NCBI RefSeq assembly: GCF_000716675.1
Contig: NZ_JNXT01000062.1
Span: 1 to 50,070 of the forward strand
DNA length: 50,070 nt
Source of the DNA: Streptomyces alboflavus
GTDB taxonomy: Bacteria > Actinomycetota > Actinomycetes > Streptomycetales > Streptomycetaceae
Direction of reading: 5' to 3'
This document shows, one piece after another, positions 26,721-34,704 of this stretch. Each line of letters begins with the position of its first letter. Within the stretch, counting starts at the first letter, position 1. The position numbers and the translations under genes are program-made. The notes under the pieces were generated by a model. That model was not told the origin of the DNA and made no database searches. It worked only from the letters and a program-made list of their open reading frames with translations.

Positions 26721-28057
26721 GCGGACAGCTCCGTGAGGTCCTTGGGGGATGCGGGGGAGGGGGGTGCGGTTGCGCAGGGTGGGTGGGGGAGGTTCGTGAA
26801 GCGGGCCGGCGTGAACGCCCGTGCCACCTCCGGCAGTTCACCCGTGGCCAGCGTGTGCGCCATGACGTCCCCGGTGACGGGCGTCAGGAGGACGCCGTTG
26901 CGGTAGTGGCCGGTGGCCAGGTGCAGACCGGGCAGCGCGGTGGGGCCGAGGAGGGGCGCGTTGTCGGGGGACGCGGGCCGCAGCCCGGCGCGGGTCTCCG
27001 TGAGCGGCAGCTCCGTGATGCCGGGTACGAGTTCGTGGGCGTCGCGCAGCAGTTCGTACACGCCGCCCGCCGTGACCGTGGTGTCCCAGCCCAGCTCCTC
27101 GCTGGTCGCGCCGACGACCAGCTCACCGCTGACGCGCGGCACCAGGTAGACGTGGCTGCCGCGGACGACGGCCCGCACGGTGCGGTGCAGGAACGGCGCG
27201 TACCGCTCGGGCACGGTGAGCCGCAGCACCTGCCCCTTCACGGGCCGCACCGGCGGCAGTACGTCGGCGGGCACCCCCGCGAGCCGCCCGCTGAGGCTGC
27301 CCCCGGCGAGCACCGTCTGCCCCGCGGCCAGCGCGGTGCCGTCGGCGAGGACGACGCCGGTGGCCCGCTCCCGCACCACCGACAGCTCCCGCGCCCACGC
27401 GCGCGTGAACGTCACCCCGGCCTGCTCGCAGGCCACGACGAGGGCGGCCGTGAGCCTGCGCGGGTCGACCTGGTGGTCGTCGTCGACGCGAAGGCCGCCC
27501 CGTACCCCCGGGGCGAGCATCGGTTCGAGACGGCGGCACTCGCGGCCGTTCAGCCACTGCGGGGTGAGCCCCGACCGCTGCTGGAGGGCGTGCAGTTCGC
27601 GCAGGTGGGCGCGGTCGTCGGAGTCGAGGGCGACGGCGAGCGTGCCGCACGCGCGATAGCCGACGTCGTGCCCGGTCGCCTCCGTCAGCTCGGCCACGAA
27701 GTCCGGATAGCGGCGCGCGGAGGCGAGGTTGAGGCCGAGCAGGGTCTGCTCGCCGTGGTGGAGTTCGGTGACGGCGGCCAGCATGCCCGCCGCGACCTGC
27801 GCCGCGCCGCCGCCGGGATCGGGGTCGACGACGGTGACGGCGAGACCGCGCTGCGCGGCACGCCAGGCGGTGACGAGTCCGATGACTCCACCACCGATGA
27901 CGAGGACGTCACTGCTCGGATGCGGACTCGTGCCCGCGCTCGGACTCGTGCCCGCGCCTGGCCTCGTGCCCGCGCCTGGCCTCGTGCCCGCGCCCGGATC
28001 TGTGTCCGGCTGCGGACCTGTATGCGTAGGCGGATCTGTGTTCGTACGGGAACGCAT
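26717..28057 (-). CDS. thiO: Glycine oxidase (thiamin biosynthesis)
   Basis: A 446-residue FAD enzyme of the D-amino-acid oxidase family that oxidises glycine to the dehydroglycine needed by ThiG. The dinucleotide-binding motif DVLVIGGGVIGLVTAWRAA is at about residues 56-74, and GLRPASPDNAPLLGPT with LATGHYRNGVLLTP marks the C-terminal half. The first 55 residues are an unusual low-complexity extension built on six-residue GAGTRP repeats from an 18-bp tandem repeat; normal ThiO proteins start near the FAD motif. ATG 28057 lies at the 3' end of the TPP riboswitch, with GGGAGGGG about 10 nt upstream, which supports this start in spite of the odd tail. Confidence 0.92.
   Translation of the reverse strand: MRSRTNTDPPTHTGPQPDTDPGAGTRPGAGTRPGAGTSPSAGTSPHPSSDVLVIGGGVIGLVTAWRAAQRGLAVTVVDPDPGGGAAQVAAGMLAAVTELHHGEQTLLGLNLASARRYPDFVAELTEATGHDVGYRACGTLAVALDSDDRAHLRELHALQQRSGLTPQWLNGRECRRLEPMLAPGVRGGLRVDDDHQVDPRRLTAALVVACEQAGVTFTRAWARELSVVRERATGVVLADGTALAAGQTVLAGGSLSGRLAGVPADVLPPVRPVKGQVLRLTVPERYAPFLHRTVRAVVRGSHVYLVPRVSGELVVGATSEELGWDTTVTAGGVYELLRDAHELVPGITELPLTETRAGLRPASPDNAPLLGPTALPGLHLATGHYRNGVLLTPVTGDVMAHTLATGELPEVARAFTPARFTNLPHPPCATAPPSPASPKDLTELSA
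27926..27997. repeat. 18-bp tandem repeat inside the 5' end of thiO
   Basis: Four near-identical 18-bp units (consensus cctcgtgcccgcgcctgg), each differing by 1-3 bases, followed by more degenerate units up to about 28035. In frame it encodes GAGTRP/GAGTSP on the minus strand. Confidence 0.9.
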
Positions 28058-28078
28058 GGGCGTCCAGCCCCTCCCTTC

Positions 28079-28162
28079 GCCGGCATGACCCGGATCAGGT
28101 TCGTACGGTCGGAGGCCGTCCCAGCCTCCCTCTCAGCCCGGTGCGTCCGGGCTCCCGCGAGT
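28079..28162 (-). promoter_or_regulatory. TPP riboswitch (THI element)
   Basis: On the minus strand the conserved CTGAGAGGG segment is followed by GAACCTGATCCGGGTCATGC, the two TPP-binding cores. The element ends directly at the Shine-Dalgarno sequence of thiO (CGGCGAAGGGAGGGG), so thiamin pyrophosphate binding probably hides the ribosome binding site and lowers translation of thiO-thiS-thiG. Confidence 0.96.
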
Positions 28163-28237
28163 GCTCTGCACGGCCAGCGTAGCCCGTCGTCCCGCCGGCG
28201 GTTAAGCCCGTCGTGTCCGTGGGCGGTGGCGCTGTCC

Positions 28238-28243
28238 TACAGT
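28238..28243 (+). promoter_or_regulatory. TANNNT -10 box at the ferredoxin-reductase-like gene start
   Basis: TACAGT ends 7 nt before GTG 28251 with no Shine-Dalgarno between (ttgatcg). Leaderless candidate, divergent from the thi operon. Confidence 0.5.
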
Positions 28244-28250
28244 TGATCGG

Positions 28251-29474
28251 GTGAGCGACGAGGAGAAGCGGGTGGAGTCGGGGCGGCGCGTGGTGATCGT
28301 CGGCGCCGGGATGGCCGGGGTGCAGTCCGCCGTGGCGCTGCGCGAGCGGGGGTTCACGGGCACGGTGACGCTGATCGGCGCGGAGCCCCATCAGCCGTAC
28401 GACCGGCCGCCGTTGTCGAAGGCGGTGCTGCTCGGCAAGGCGGAGGGCTCGGCCTTCGACATCGACTTCGACGCCCTCGGCGTGGAACTGCGGCTCGGCG
28501 TCGACGTCACCGGCGTCCGCCCGGCCGACCACGAACTCGACACCGAGGCGGGCCCGGTCGCGTACGACAGTCTGGTCCTCGCGACCGGAGCCGAACCGAT
28601 CCGCCTGCCCGGCTCCGAGGGCGTCCCCGGCGTGCACCTGCTGCGCACCCTCGACGACGCCGAACGGCTGCGGCCCGTCCTCGCCGAGCAGCACGACGTC
28701 GTGGTCGTGGGCGCGGGCTGGATCGGCGCCGAGTTCGCCACGGCGGCGCGGGAGGCGGGCTGCTCGGTGACGGTGGTCGAGGCCGCCGACCGGCCGCTCG
28801 CGGGCGTGCTGCCCGCCGAGGTCGCGGCGCCGATGGCGGCCTGGTACGCCGACGCCGGGGCCGAACTGCGCACCCACGCGCGCGTGGAGCGCGTCGAGCC
28901 GGGTGCGGTGTTCCTCGACGACGGCACACGGCTGCCCGCGGGCGCCGTCGTCGTCGGTATCGGCGCGCGGCCCACGACGGCCTGGCTCGCGGGCTCCGGG
29001 ATCGCGCTCGGCGCCCATCACGAGGTGCTGGCCGACGAACGTCTGCGCACGTCCGCGCCCGACGTGTACGCGGTCGGCGACTGCGCGTCCTTCCCCTCGC
29101 GGCGGTACGGCGAGCGGCTGCTCGTGCACCACTGGGACAATGCCGTCCAGGGGCCGCGCATGGTCGCCGCCGACATCGTCGGCGAGAGTTCGGCGGCGTA
29201 CGACCCCGTCCCGTACTTCTGGTCCGAGCAGTTCGGCCGCTTCGTCCAGTACGCGGGGCATCACGCGCCCGGCGACGAGCTGATCTGGCGAGGCGCCCCC
29301 GCGGATCCCGCCTGGTCGGTGTGCTGGCTGCGGGACGGCGTCCTGACCGCTCTCCTGGCGGTGGGCCGCCCCCGCGACCTGGCCCAGGGCCGCAAGCTGA
29401 TCGAGGCGGCGACCCCCATGAACCCGGCGCTGATGCCGGATCCGTCGGTCCCCCTCAAGAAGGCCACGGCCTGA
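28251..29474 (+). CDS. FAD-dependent oxidoreductase, ferredoxin/rubredoxin reductase type
   Basis: A 407-residue two-dinucleotide-binding-domain flavoprotein. The FAD motif VVIVGAGMAGVQSAVAL is at about residues 14-30, the NAD(P)H motif VVVVGAGWIGAEFATAA at about 150-166, and the second FAD contact DVYAVGDCASFP near 270. The sequence EPHQPYDRPPLSKAVL is characteristic of ferredoxin reductases that serve cytochromes P450 and dioxygenases. There is no redox-active Cys pair, so it is not a thioredoxin or disulfide reductase. No ferredoxin gene is adjacent, so its partner is unknown. A 12-bp hairpin terminator follows 21 bp after the stop. Confidence 0.9.
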   Translation: MSDEEKRVESGRRVVIVGAGMAGVQSAVALRERGFTGTVTLIGAEPHQPYDRPPLSKAVLLGKAEGSAFDIDFDALGVELRLGVDVTGVRPADHELDTEAGPVAYDSLVLATGAEPIRLPGSEGVPGVHLLRTLDDAERLRPVLAEQHDVVVVGAGWIGAEFATAAREAGCSVTVVEAADRPLAGVLPAEVAAPMAAWYADAGAELRTHARVERVEPGAVFLDDGTRLPAGAVVVGIGARPTTAWLAGSGIALGAHHEVLADERLRTSAPDVYAVGDCASFPSRRYGERLLVHHWDNAVQGPRMVAADIVGESSAAYDPVPYFWSEQFGRFVQYAGHHAPGDELIWRGAPADPAWSVCWLRDGVLTALLAVGRPRDLAQGRKLIEAATPMNPALMPDPSVPLKKATA

Positions 29475-29495
29475 TCGCCGTACCTGCTGTGGGCA

Positions 29496-29522
29496 CCCGT
29501 TCCGCCCAGAGGGCGGAACGGG
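29496..29522 (+). terminator. Hairpin terminator after the ferredoxin-reductase-like gene
   Basis: cccgttccgccc-aga-gggcggaacggg, a perfect 12-bp stem with a 3-nt loop, 21 bp downstream of the stop codon. Confidence 0.85.
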
Positions 29523-29653
29523 CGGGCACGGCCCCCGGTGCCGGGCAACCTCAAGGACCACATCGACCGCACATACCCCCAAGGGGCACGGCGGGGCGCA
29601 AGGGCACCCCACCCCCGCTACCGGCCCCCGGCCAGAAATGGCACGCTTGATCC

Positions 29654-30019
29654 GTGACCGAGATTGACGCAAAGACCGATGCTCTCGTCCCCGCCTGGCT
29701 GCACCTCCCCGACATCGCCGAGATGCTCGACGTGGAGGTGACGCGCGTGCGCCAGCTGGTCAAGGAGGGCCAGCTGATCGCCGTGCGTCGCGGCGAGAAC
29801 CGCGCGCTGCAGGTGCCCGCCGCCTTCATCGACGGCGACAAGGTGGTCAAGGGCCTCGTAGGCACCCTGACCCTCCTGCGGGACGACGGCTTCACCGACG
29901 AAGAGGCACTGGAGTGGCTCTTCACCCCCGACCCGACCCTGCCCGGCACCCCCGCGCAGGCCCTGAGCGAGAATCGCGGGACGGAGGTGAAGCGCCGCGC
30001 GCAGGCGCTCGCCGTCTGA
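29654..30019 (+). CDS. Rv2175c-family DNA-binding protein
   Basis: A 121-residue protein with a helix-turn-helix in [36 protein letters not shown] (about residues 15-55) and a C-terminal helical domain ([26 protein letters not shown]). This is the pattern of M. tuberculosis Rv2175c, a small DNA-binding protein whose binding is abolished when the kinase PknL phosphorylates its N-terminus. The N-terminal [12 protein letters not shown] here contains Thr residues that could play the same part, but that is inference. GTG 29654 lacks a clear Shine-Dalgarno sequence. A 32-bp perfect palindrome follows 17 bp after the stop. Confidence 0.85.
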   Translation: MTEIDAKTDALVPAWLHLPDIAEMLDVEVTRVRQLVKEGQLIAVRRGENRALQVPAAFIDGDKVVKGLVGTLTLLRDDGFTDEEALEWLFTPDPTLPGTPAQALSENRGTEVKRRAQALAV

Positions 30020-30035
30020 CCTGAAACAACCGTCC

Positions 30036-30067
30036 GGCGTACGGGCCGCGGCCGCGGCCCGTACGCC
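30036..30067. repeat. 32-bp perfect palindrome between the Rv2175c-like gene and thiE
   Basis: Two 16-bp arms (ggcgtacgggccgcgg and its exact complement) meet without a spacer. As RNA it would form a terminator-like hairpin; as DNA it is a symmetric protein-binding site. It lies 22 bp before the thiE start. Confidence 0.8.
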
Positions 30068-30089
30068 ACCGACACGGGGGGACCTCTTC

Positions 30090-30761
30090 ATGGCCACCGA
30101 CACGGCGGGCGCCTCCGCGCGCGCCCGGCTCGCCGACGCCCTGCTCTATCTGTGCGTCGACGCGCGCAAGCGCCAGGGGGACCTCCCCGAGTTCCTGGAC
30201 GCCGTCCTCGCGGGCGGCGTCGACATCGTGCAGCTGCGCGACAAGGGGATGGAGGCCGCGGAGGAGCTGGAGCACCTCCAGGTCTTCGCGGACGCCTGCC
30301 GCCGCCACGGCAAGCTCCTCGCGGTGAACGACCGCGCGGACGTCGCCCACGCCATCGGCGCCGACGTGCTGCACCTGGGCCAGGGCGACCTGCCCGTGCC
30401 CGCGGCCCGCGCCATCCTCGGCGCGCGCAGCGACGACGTCCTGATCGGCCGCTCCACGCACGCCGAGCACGAGGCCGCGGCGGCCGCCGTCCAGCCGGGC
30501 GTGGACTACTTCTGCACCGGCCCGTGCTGGCCGACGCCCACGAAGCCGGGCCGCCACGCCCCGGGCCTGGACCTGGTCCGGTACACGGCCGCGCTCGGCA
30601 CCGACCGCCCGTGGTTCGCCATCGGCGGCATCGACGCGCGCAATCTGGACGAGGTCGTCGAGGCGGGCGCGCGCCGGGTGGTGGTGGTCCGCGCCATCAC
30701 GGAGGCGGACGACCCCGGCGCCGCCGCCGCGGACTTCGCGAAGCGCCTGCGTACGGTCTGA
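30090..30761 (+). CDS. thiE: Thiamine phosphate synthase
   Basis: A 223-residue TIM-barrel enzyme that couples the pyrimidine (HMP-PP) and thiazole phosphate to give thiamin phosphate. Landmarks are [13 protein letters not shown] (about 45-57), [25 protein letters not shown] (about 79-103), [13 protein letters not shown] (about 120) and [17 protein letters not shown] (about 144-160), the pyrophosphate-binding loop. It is on the opposite strand from thiO-thiS-thiG and about 2 kb away. ATG 30090 has GGGGGA upstream. No TPP riboswitch is seen before this gene. Confidence 0.95.
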   Translation: MATDTAGASARARLADALLYLCVDARKRQGDLPEFLDAVLAGGVDIVQLRDKGMEAAEELEHLQVFADACRRHGKLLAVNDRADVAHAIGADVLHLGQGDLPVPAARAILGARSDDVLIGRSTHAEHEAAAAAVQPGVDYFCTGPCWPTPTKPGRHAPGLDLVRYTAALGTDRPWFAIGGIDARNLDEVVEAGARRVVVVRAITEADDPGAAAADFAKRLRTV

Positions 30762-30908
30762 CGGCGGTCGCGCCCGCACTCCTGTGCGCCCGACCCCGTA
30801 TCCGTACGCTTGTTTGAGCAACACCCCCATGGTGTCCGATGCGTGGACAACAAACCGACTAACGGGACAAATGACCAACGTGCGGTTGGGCGACCGCCCC
30901 AGCCTGGC

Positions 30909-30914
30909 TAACCT
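30909..30914 (+). promoter_or_regulatory. Promoter of metF with -10 box at the start codon
   Basis: TAACCT ends 6 nt before ATG 30921 and a TTGGGC at 30886-30891 lies 17 bp upstream as a partial -35. No Shine-Dalgarno sequence is present, so the mRNA is probably leaderless. Confidence 0.55.
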
Positions 30915-30920
30915 GCCGGT

Positions 30921-31841
30921 ATGGCCCTAGGCACTGCTTCCACCAGGACTGACCGCGCACGCACCGTGCGCGACATGCTCGCGACCGGCAAGACCACGTA
31001 CTCCTTCGAGTTCTCGGCGCCGAAGACCCCCAAGGGCGAGCGGATCCTCTGGAACTCGCTGCGCCGGGTCGAGGCCGTCGCACCCAGCTTCGTCTCCGTG
31101 ACGTACGGTGCCGGCGGCTCCACGCGCGCGGGCACGGTGCGCGAGACCCAGCAGATCGTCGCCGACTCGACCCTGACGCCCGTCGCCCACCTCACCGCCG
31201 TCGACCACTCCGTCGCCGAACTGCGCAACATCATCGGACAGTACGCGGACGCCGGGATCCGCAACATGCTCGCGCTGCGCGGCGACCCGCCCGGCGACCC
31301 GATGGGCGAGTGGGTCAAGCACCCCGAGGGGCTGACCTACGCCGCCGAGCTGGTACGCCTCATCAAGGAGTCCGGCGACTTCTGCGTGGGCGTCGCCGCC
31401 TTCCCCGCGATGCACCCCCGCTCGGACGGCTGGGAGACGGACGTCGAGCACTTCGTCGACAAATGCCGCGCGGGCGCCGACTACGCGATCACCCAGATGT
31501 TCTTCCACCCGGAGGAGTACCTGCGCCTGCGCGACCGCGTCGAGGCGGCGGGCTGCGAGACGCCGATCATCCCGGAGATCATGCCGGTGACGAACGTGCG
31601 CCAACTGGAGCGATTGCCGCAGCTCAGCAATGCGGACTTCCCGCCGGAACTGAAAGAGCGGATCCTCAGGTCCAAAGACGATCCCGCGGCTGTACGCTCC
31701 ATTGGCATCGAGTTCGCGACGGAGTTCTGCGCGCGGCTGCTGGCCGAGGGAGTGCCGGGGCTGCACTTCATCACCTTGAACAACTCCACGGCGACGCTGG
31801 AGATCTACGAAAACCTGGGCCTGCACCACCAGCAGGCCTGA
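30921..31841 (+). CDS. metF: 5,10-methylenetetrahydrofolate reductase
   Basis: A 306-residue FAD-dependent TIM barrel that reduces methylene-THF to methyl-THF for methionine synthesis. Landmarks are [13 protein letters not shown] (about 29-41, with the catalytic Glu), [15 protein letters not shown] (about 58), [10 protein letters not shown] (about 116), the [15 protein letters not shown] motif (about 180) and [21 protein letters not shown] at the C-terminus. It is full length. ATG 30921 starts 6 nt after a -10 box without a Shine-Dalgarno. A membrane protein gene follows 45 bp downstream. Confidence 0.95.
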   Translation: MALGTASTRTDRARTVRDMLATGKTTYSFEFSAPKTPKGERILWNSLRRVEAVAPSFVSVTYGAGGSTRAGTVRETQQIVADSTLTPVAHLTAVDHSVAELRNIIGQYADAGIRNMLALRGDPPGDPMGEWVKHPEGLTYAAELVRLIKESGDFCVGVAAFPAMHPRSDGWETDVEHFVDKCRAGADYAITQMFFHPEEYLRLRDRVEAAGCETPIIPEIMPVTNVRQLERLPQLSNADFPPELKERILRSKDDPAAVRSIGIEFATEFCARLLAEGVPGLHFITLNNSTATLEIYENLGLHHQQA

Positions 31842-31886
31842 CCGGTCGTACCCCTGGGGCCGCGGCCGCAGGGGAGAGGGGCGTAC

Positions 31887-32804
31887 ATGGGCTGGACGGT
31901 CCTCTACATCGCGTTCGGCGGAGTCGCGCTGTGGCTGCTCGGCGAGGTGCTGCTGCAGTACAAGGCGCGGCTGCGCTGGCGGCTGCTCGCGTTCGTCGGC
32001 TTTCTCGGTGTCGTCCTCGGCGTCCTGATGCCGTCGGTGGTCGTCATCGCCGTCGGCGCGATCGCGTTCGCCACCGGACAGACGTATGTGACGCTGTCGT
32101 TCCGCCGTGGCTTCTCGACCGGCTGGGCGCTCGGCGGCCAGCCGGGCGCGAGCAGGCGCCGCAAGACGGTCACCCGGGGCGCCCCCGCGGAGCCGACGCT
32201 CCAGGTCTCCGACCTCGAGTACGACGCTGCTGCCGCCGCCGAGTCCGGCGCGCCCGCCGCCGACGTCCTGGAGCAGCAGGCCTCCGGTCCCGGTGTGTAT
32301 GAGACCGAGCCCATGCCCGACGACACCGGGCAGTACGGCGTCTACAGCGACGCGGCGTACGCCCAGGCCCCCGCCGGTGACGGCTACGGCTTCGACGCCT
32401 ACCCGCCGTACGGCCCGCAGGGCGCCCAGGCACAGGGCGACCAGCAGGACCCGCTGAACTTCGGCTACGGAGAGACCGGCGAGCAGCGGTACGCCGCCTA
32501 CTCCGACCCGTACATCGGCCCGCAGACCTACGGCGCGCAGCCGGGCTACGACACCTACGCCGACCCGCAGCCGTACGCGCCCTACGGGGGCGACACCTAC
32601 GGCGGCGGCTACCAGGACACCCCGCCCGGCGGCGTCTGGGTCCCGCACCAGCGCACGAGCGAGCCCGCGCCGCCCTACGGCGCGGAACTCCCGCCCGAGC
32701 AGCCCGGCTACCCGCCGTTCCAGGGCGAGGGTCTGCCGCCGGAGACCGGGGGCCAGTTCGGCTATGAGCCCGGGGTCAACGGGGAGCAGCAGTACCGGTA
32801 CTGA
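31887..32804 (+). CDS. Hypothetical membrane protein with Tyr/Gly/Pro-rich tail
   Basis: A 305-residue protein. The N-terminus holds two or three hydrophobic segments (about residues 3-22, 33-48 and 50-68: VLYIAFGGVALWLLGEVLL, LLAFVGFLGVVLGVL, VVVIAVGAIAFATGQ). From residue 85 on it is a long tail of low complexity, rich in Tyr, Gly, Pro and Gln (YGPQGAQAQGDQQDP, PYIGPQTYGAQPGYDTYADP), with more than 25 tyrosines. Such tails are usually disordered and may drive weak multivalent contacts. ATG 31887 has GGGGAGAGG upstream. It follows metF closely but has no evident metabolic link. Function unknown. Confidence 0.8.
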   Translation: MGWTVLYIAFGGVALWLLGEVLLQYKARLRWRLLAFVGFLGVVLGVLMPSVVVIAVGAIAFATGQTYVTLSFRRGFSTGWALGGQPGASRRRKTVTRGAPAEPTLQVSDLEYDAAAAAESGAPAADVLEQQASGPGVYETEPMPDDTGQYGVYSDAAYAQAPAGDGYGFDAYPPYGPQGAQAQGDQQDPLNFGYGETGEQRYAAYSDPYIGPQTYGAQPGYDTYADPQPYAPYGGDTYGGGYQDTPPGGVWVPHQRTSEPAPPYGAELPPEQPGYPPFQGEGLPPETGGQFGYEPGVNGEQQYRY

Positions 32805-32932
32805 GGTCGGGTCCGGCCATCGGTGCCGGCCAGGGCCGGTGCTGGTCCGGCGATCCTTGCGGGTCAGGTGGCGATGCCACCCAGGGGTGACGGCACCCGG
32901 CCGGGTCCCGCCGCCCCCCGCCTTTCGTGCGC

Positions 32933-34480
32933 TCACTGTGAGCCGCGGAACTCCGGTCCCTCCACGATGAGTCCGGCCGTCAGCGTGCCCGACATGCCCG
33001 CGTGCGGCAGCCCGCCGCCGGGGTGCGCCCAGCCGCCGACCGCGTAGAGCCCCGCCACGGCCGTGCTGTTGGCCGGGTGCAGGTGCCGTCCGGCCGCGGC
33101 GGCGAGGGCGGGGGCCGGGACCGCGCCGCCTTCGGCGCCCGTCGCCTCGGCCACGTGCGCGGGCGTACGGACCTCCTGCCACAGGAGGCGGTCGTCCAGA
33201 CCGGGGACCACCGCGGCCGCGCGGGCGATCAGCCGCCGCACGTCCGCGTCGGTGACCTCGGCGCCCGCCGGGACCACGGCGGTCAGCGTCACGGCTTCGT
33301 GCTCCGCGTCCGGCGTGGACGTCGGGTCGTCCGGGCGCAGGACGGTGAGGGTCGGGGCGGCGGGGAGGCCGGGGGAGCCGTCGGGGGCGGGGCGGGCGCC
33401 GCCGGTGCTCCCGGGAGCACCGGGGGTCCCGAAGACGCGGTCCAGCTCGTCCGCGCGGTCCGTGGTGTGCAGCACCGTCCGGTGCGCCGTGCCCTCGGGG
33501 CGGGCGCCGCGCAGGGCGAGCAGGACGGTGAGGCGGCTGGGGAGCCCGGACCGCGGGGGCACGTCCTCGGGGGTGCGGGCGGCCGTGCCGGACAGCATCG
33601 CGTCCAGCGTGCCGGGCGCCACCCCGGCCACCACGAAGTCCGCGTCCACGAGGGTCCCGTCGGCCAGCTCGACGCCCGTCGCGCGCCCGTCCTTCGCCAC
33701 GATCCGCACGACGTCGGACCCGAAGGCGAACTCGACCCTGCGCGCACGGCACCGCTCGTACACGGCGGTCGCGAGGGCCCGCATGCCGCCGCGCGCGGAC
33801 CAGGTGCCGAAGGTCTGCTCCAGATACGGCAGGACGGCCGCGGACGCCGGGGCCGTGCGCGGATCCAGGCCGCGTACCAGCGCGAAGTGCTCAAGGAGCG
33901 CGGTCAGCCGGGGCTCGCCGCCCAGCTCGAACTCGGCGACCTCGGCGAGCGTGGCCGCGCGCCGCTCACGGCGCAGCAGGCGCTTCTGGGCGACCGCGGG
34001 GTAGGGCTCGCGGTCCGCGAGCACCTGCCAGTTCGGCCACAGGGGCTCTTCGAGGAGCGGGCGGCGGGCGCGGTCCCAGGCCTCCCGCGCGCGGTTCATG
34101 AACGCCGCCCAGCGCGCGCCCGAGCCCGCGCCGAGCGCACTGTCCAGGGCCTCGCCGACGCCCGCGCGGGAGACGTTCGGCAGGTCCGCGGCCGTGCCGT
34201 CGGCGAAGACGTGGCGGACGGCGGGCTCGATCTGGGACAGCTCCACGCAGTCCTCCAGGGGCTGCTTGCCCGTCTTCACGAACAGGTCGCGGTAGACCGC
34301 GGGCAGGTGCAGCAGGGACGGGCCCGTGTCGAACCCGAAGCCGTCGCGCTCCACGCGGCCGAGCGCGCCGCCGTACGTCCCCGCGCGCTCGTGCACCACC
34401 ACCCGGTGGCCCGCCACGGCCAGCCGGGCGGCGGCCGTCATGGCGCCCATCCCGGCGCCGATCACCACAATCCGTGCCAT
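32933..34480 (-). CDS. Phytoene-desaturase-like FAD-dependent oxidoreductase
   Basis: A 515-residue flavoprotein of the CrtI/phytoene dehydrogenase superfamily. The FAD motif MARIVVIGAGMGAMTAAARL is at the N-terminus, followed by GYGGALGRVERDGFGFDTGPSLLHLP-type sequence (residues 33-57). The C-terminal FAD motif GLYAVGGWAHPGGGLPHAGMSGTLTAG (about 475-505) is present. No other carotenoid genes are in the window, so the substrate could be different. ATG 34480 lies 7 nt after TAAAGT with no Shine-Dalgarno sequence; a longer reading from 34591 would run through a tandem repeat and is rejected. Convergent with the preceding membrane protein gene. Confidence 0.85.
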   Translation of the reverse strand: MARIVVIGAGMGAMTAAARLAVAGHRVVVHERAGTYGGALGRVERDGFGFDTGPSLLHLPAVYRDLFVKTGKQPLEDCVELSQIEPAVRHVFADGTAADLPNVSRAGVGEALDSALGAGSGARWAAFMNRAREAWDRARRPLLEEPLWPNWQVLADREPYPAVAQKRLLRRERRAATLAEVAEFELGGEPRLTALLEHFALVRGLDPRTAPASAAVLPYLEQTFGTWSARGGMRALATAVYERCRARRVEFAFGSDVVRIVAKDGRATGVELADGTLVDADFVVAGVAPGTLDAMLSGTAARTPEDVPPRSGLPSRLTVLLALRGARPEGTAHRTVLHTTDRADELDRVFGTPGAPGSTGGARPAPDGSPGLPAAPTLTVLRPDDPTSTPDAEHEAVTLTAVVPAGAEVTDADVRRLIARAAAVVPGLDDRLLWQEVRTPAHVAEATGAEGGAVPAPALAAAAGRHLHPANSTAVAGLYAVGGWAHPGGGLPHAGMSGTLTAGLIVEGPEFRGSQ

Positions 34481-34487
34481 GCCAGGG

Positions 34488-34493
34488 ACTTTA
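34488..34493 (-). promoter_or_regulatory. TANNNT -10 box at the phytoene-desaturase-like gene start
   Basis: On the minus strand TAAAGT is followed by ccctggc and ATG 34480. Spacing of 7 nt and lack of a Shine-Dalgarno sequence indicate a leaderless transcript. Confidence 0.5.
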
Positions 34494-34517
34494 TCGGCAC
34501 CCACTGACAGTGCTTTC

Positions 34518-34704
34518 GGGTGCCCGGGTCGGCCCGGTGGGCGCCCGTGTAGGCCCGGTGGGTGCCCGCGTAGGCCCGGTGGCGTCGGCATCAGTCCGGG
34601 GGTGCCGGGACCAGTCCTGTGGGTGCCGGGACCAGTCCTGTGGGAGCCGGAACCAGTCCTGCGGGTGCCAGGATCAGCCCGGCGGGTGCCGGGACCCGTC
34701 CGGT
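34518..34704. repeat. 21-bp tandem repeat (about nine units)
   Basis: Units of 21 bp starting gggtgcc: three (34518-34580) of the form gggtgcccgcgtaggcccggt, one divergent 19-bp unit, then five (34600-34704) of the form gggtgccgggaccagtcctgt. Units at 34600 and 34621 are identical. The last units enter the 3' end of the DUF4126 gene, while the rest is intergenic. The repeat lies upstream of the phytoene-desaturase-like promoter. Confidence 0.9.

Noticed and set aside
32933..34507. A 501-codon plus-strand frame opposite the phytoene-desaturase-like gene
   Set aside because: Composition is Gly/Arg/Val-rich without any motif, and the opposite frame has both FAD motifs.
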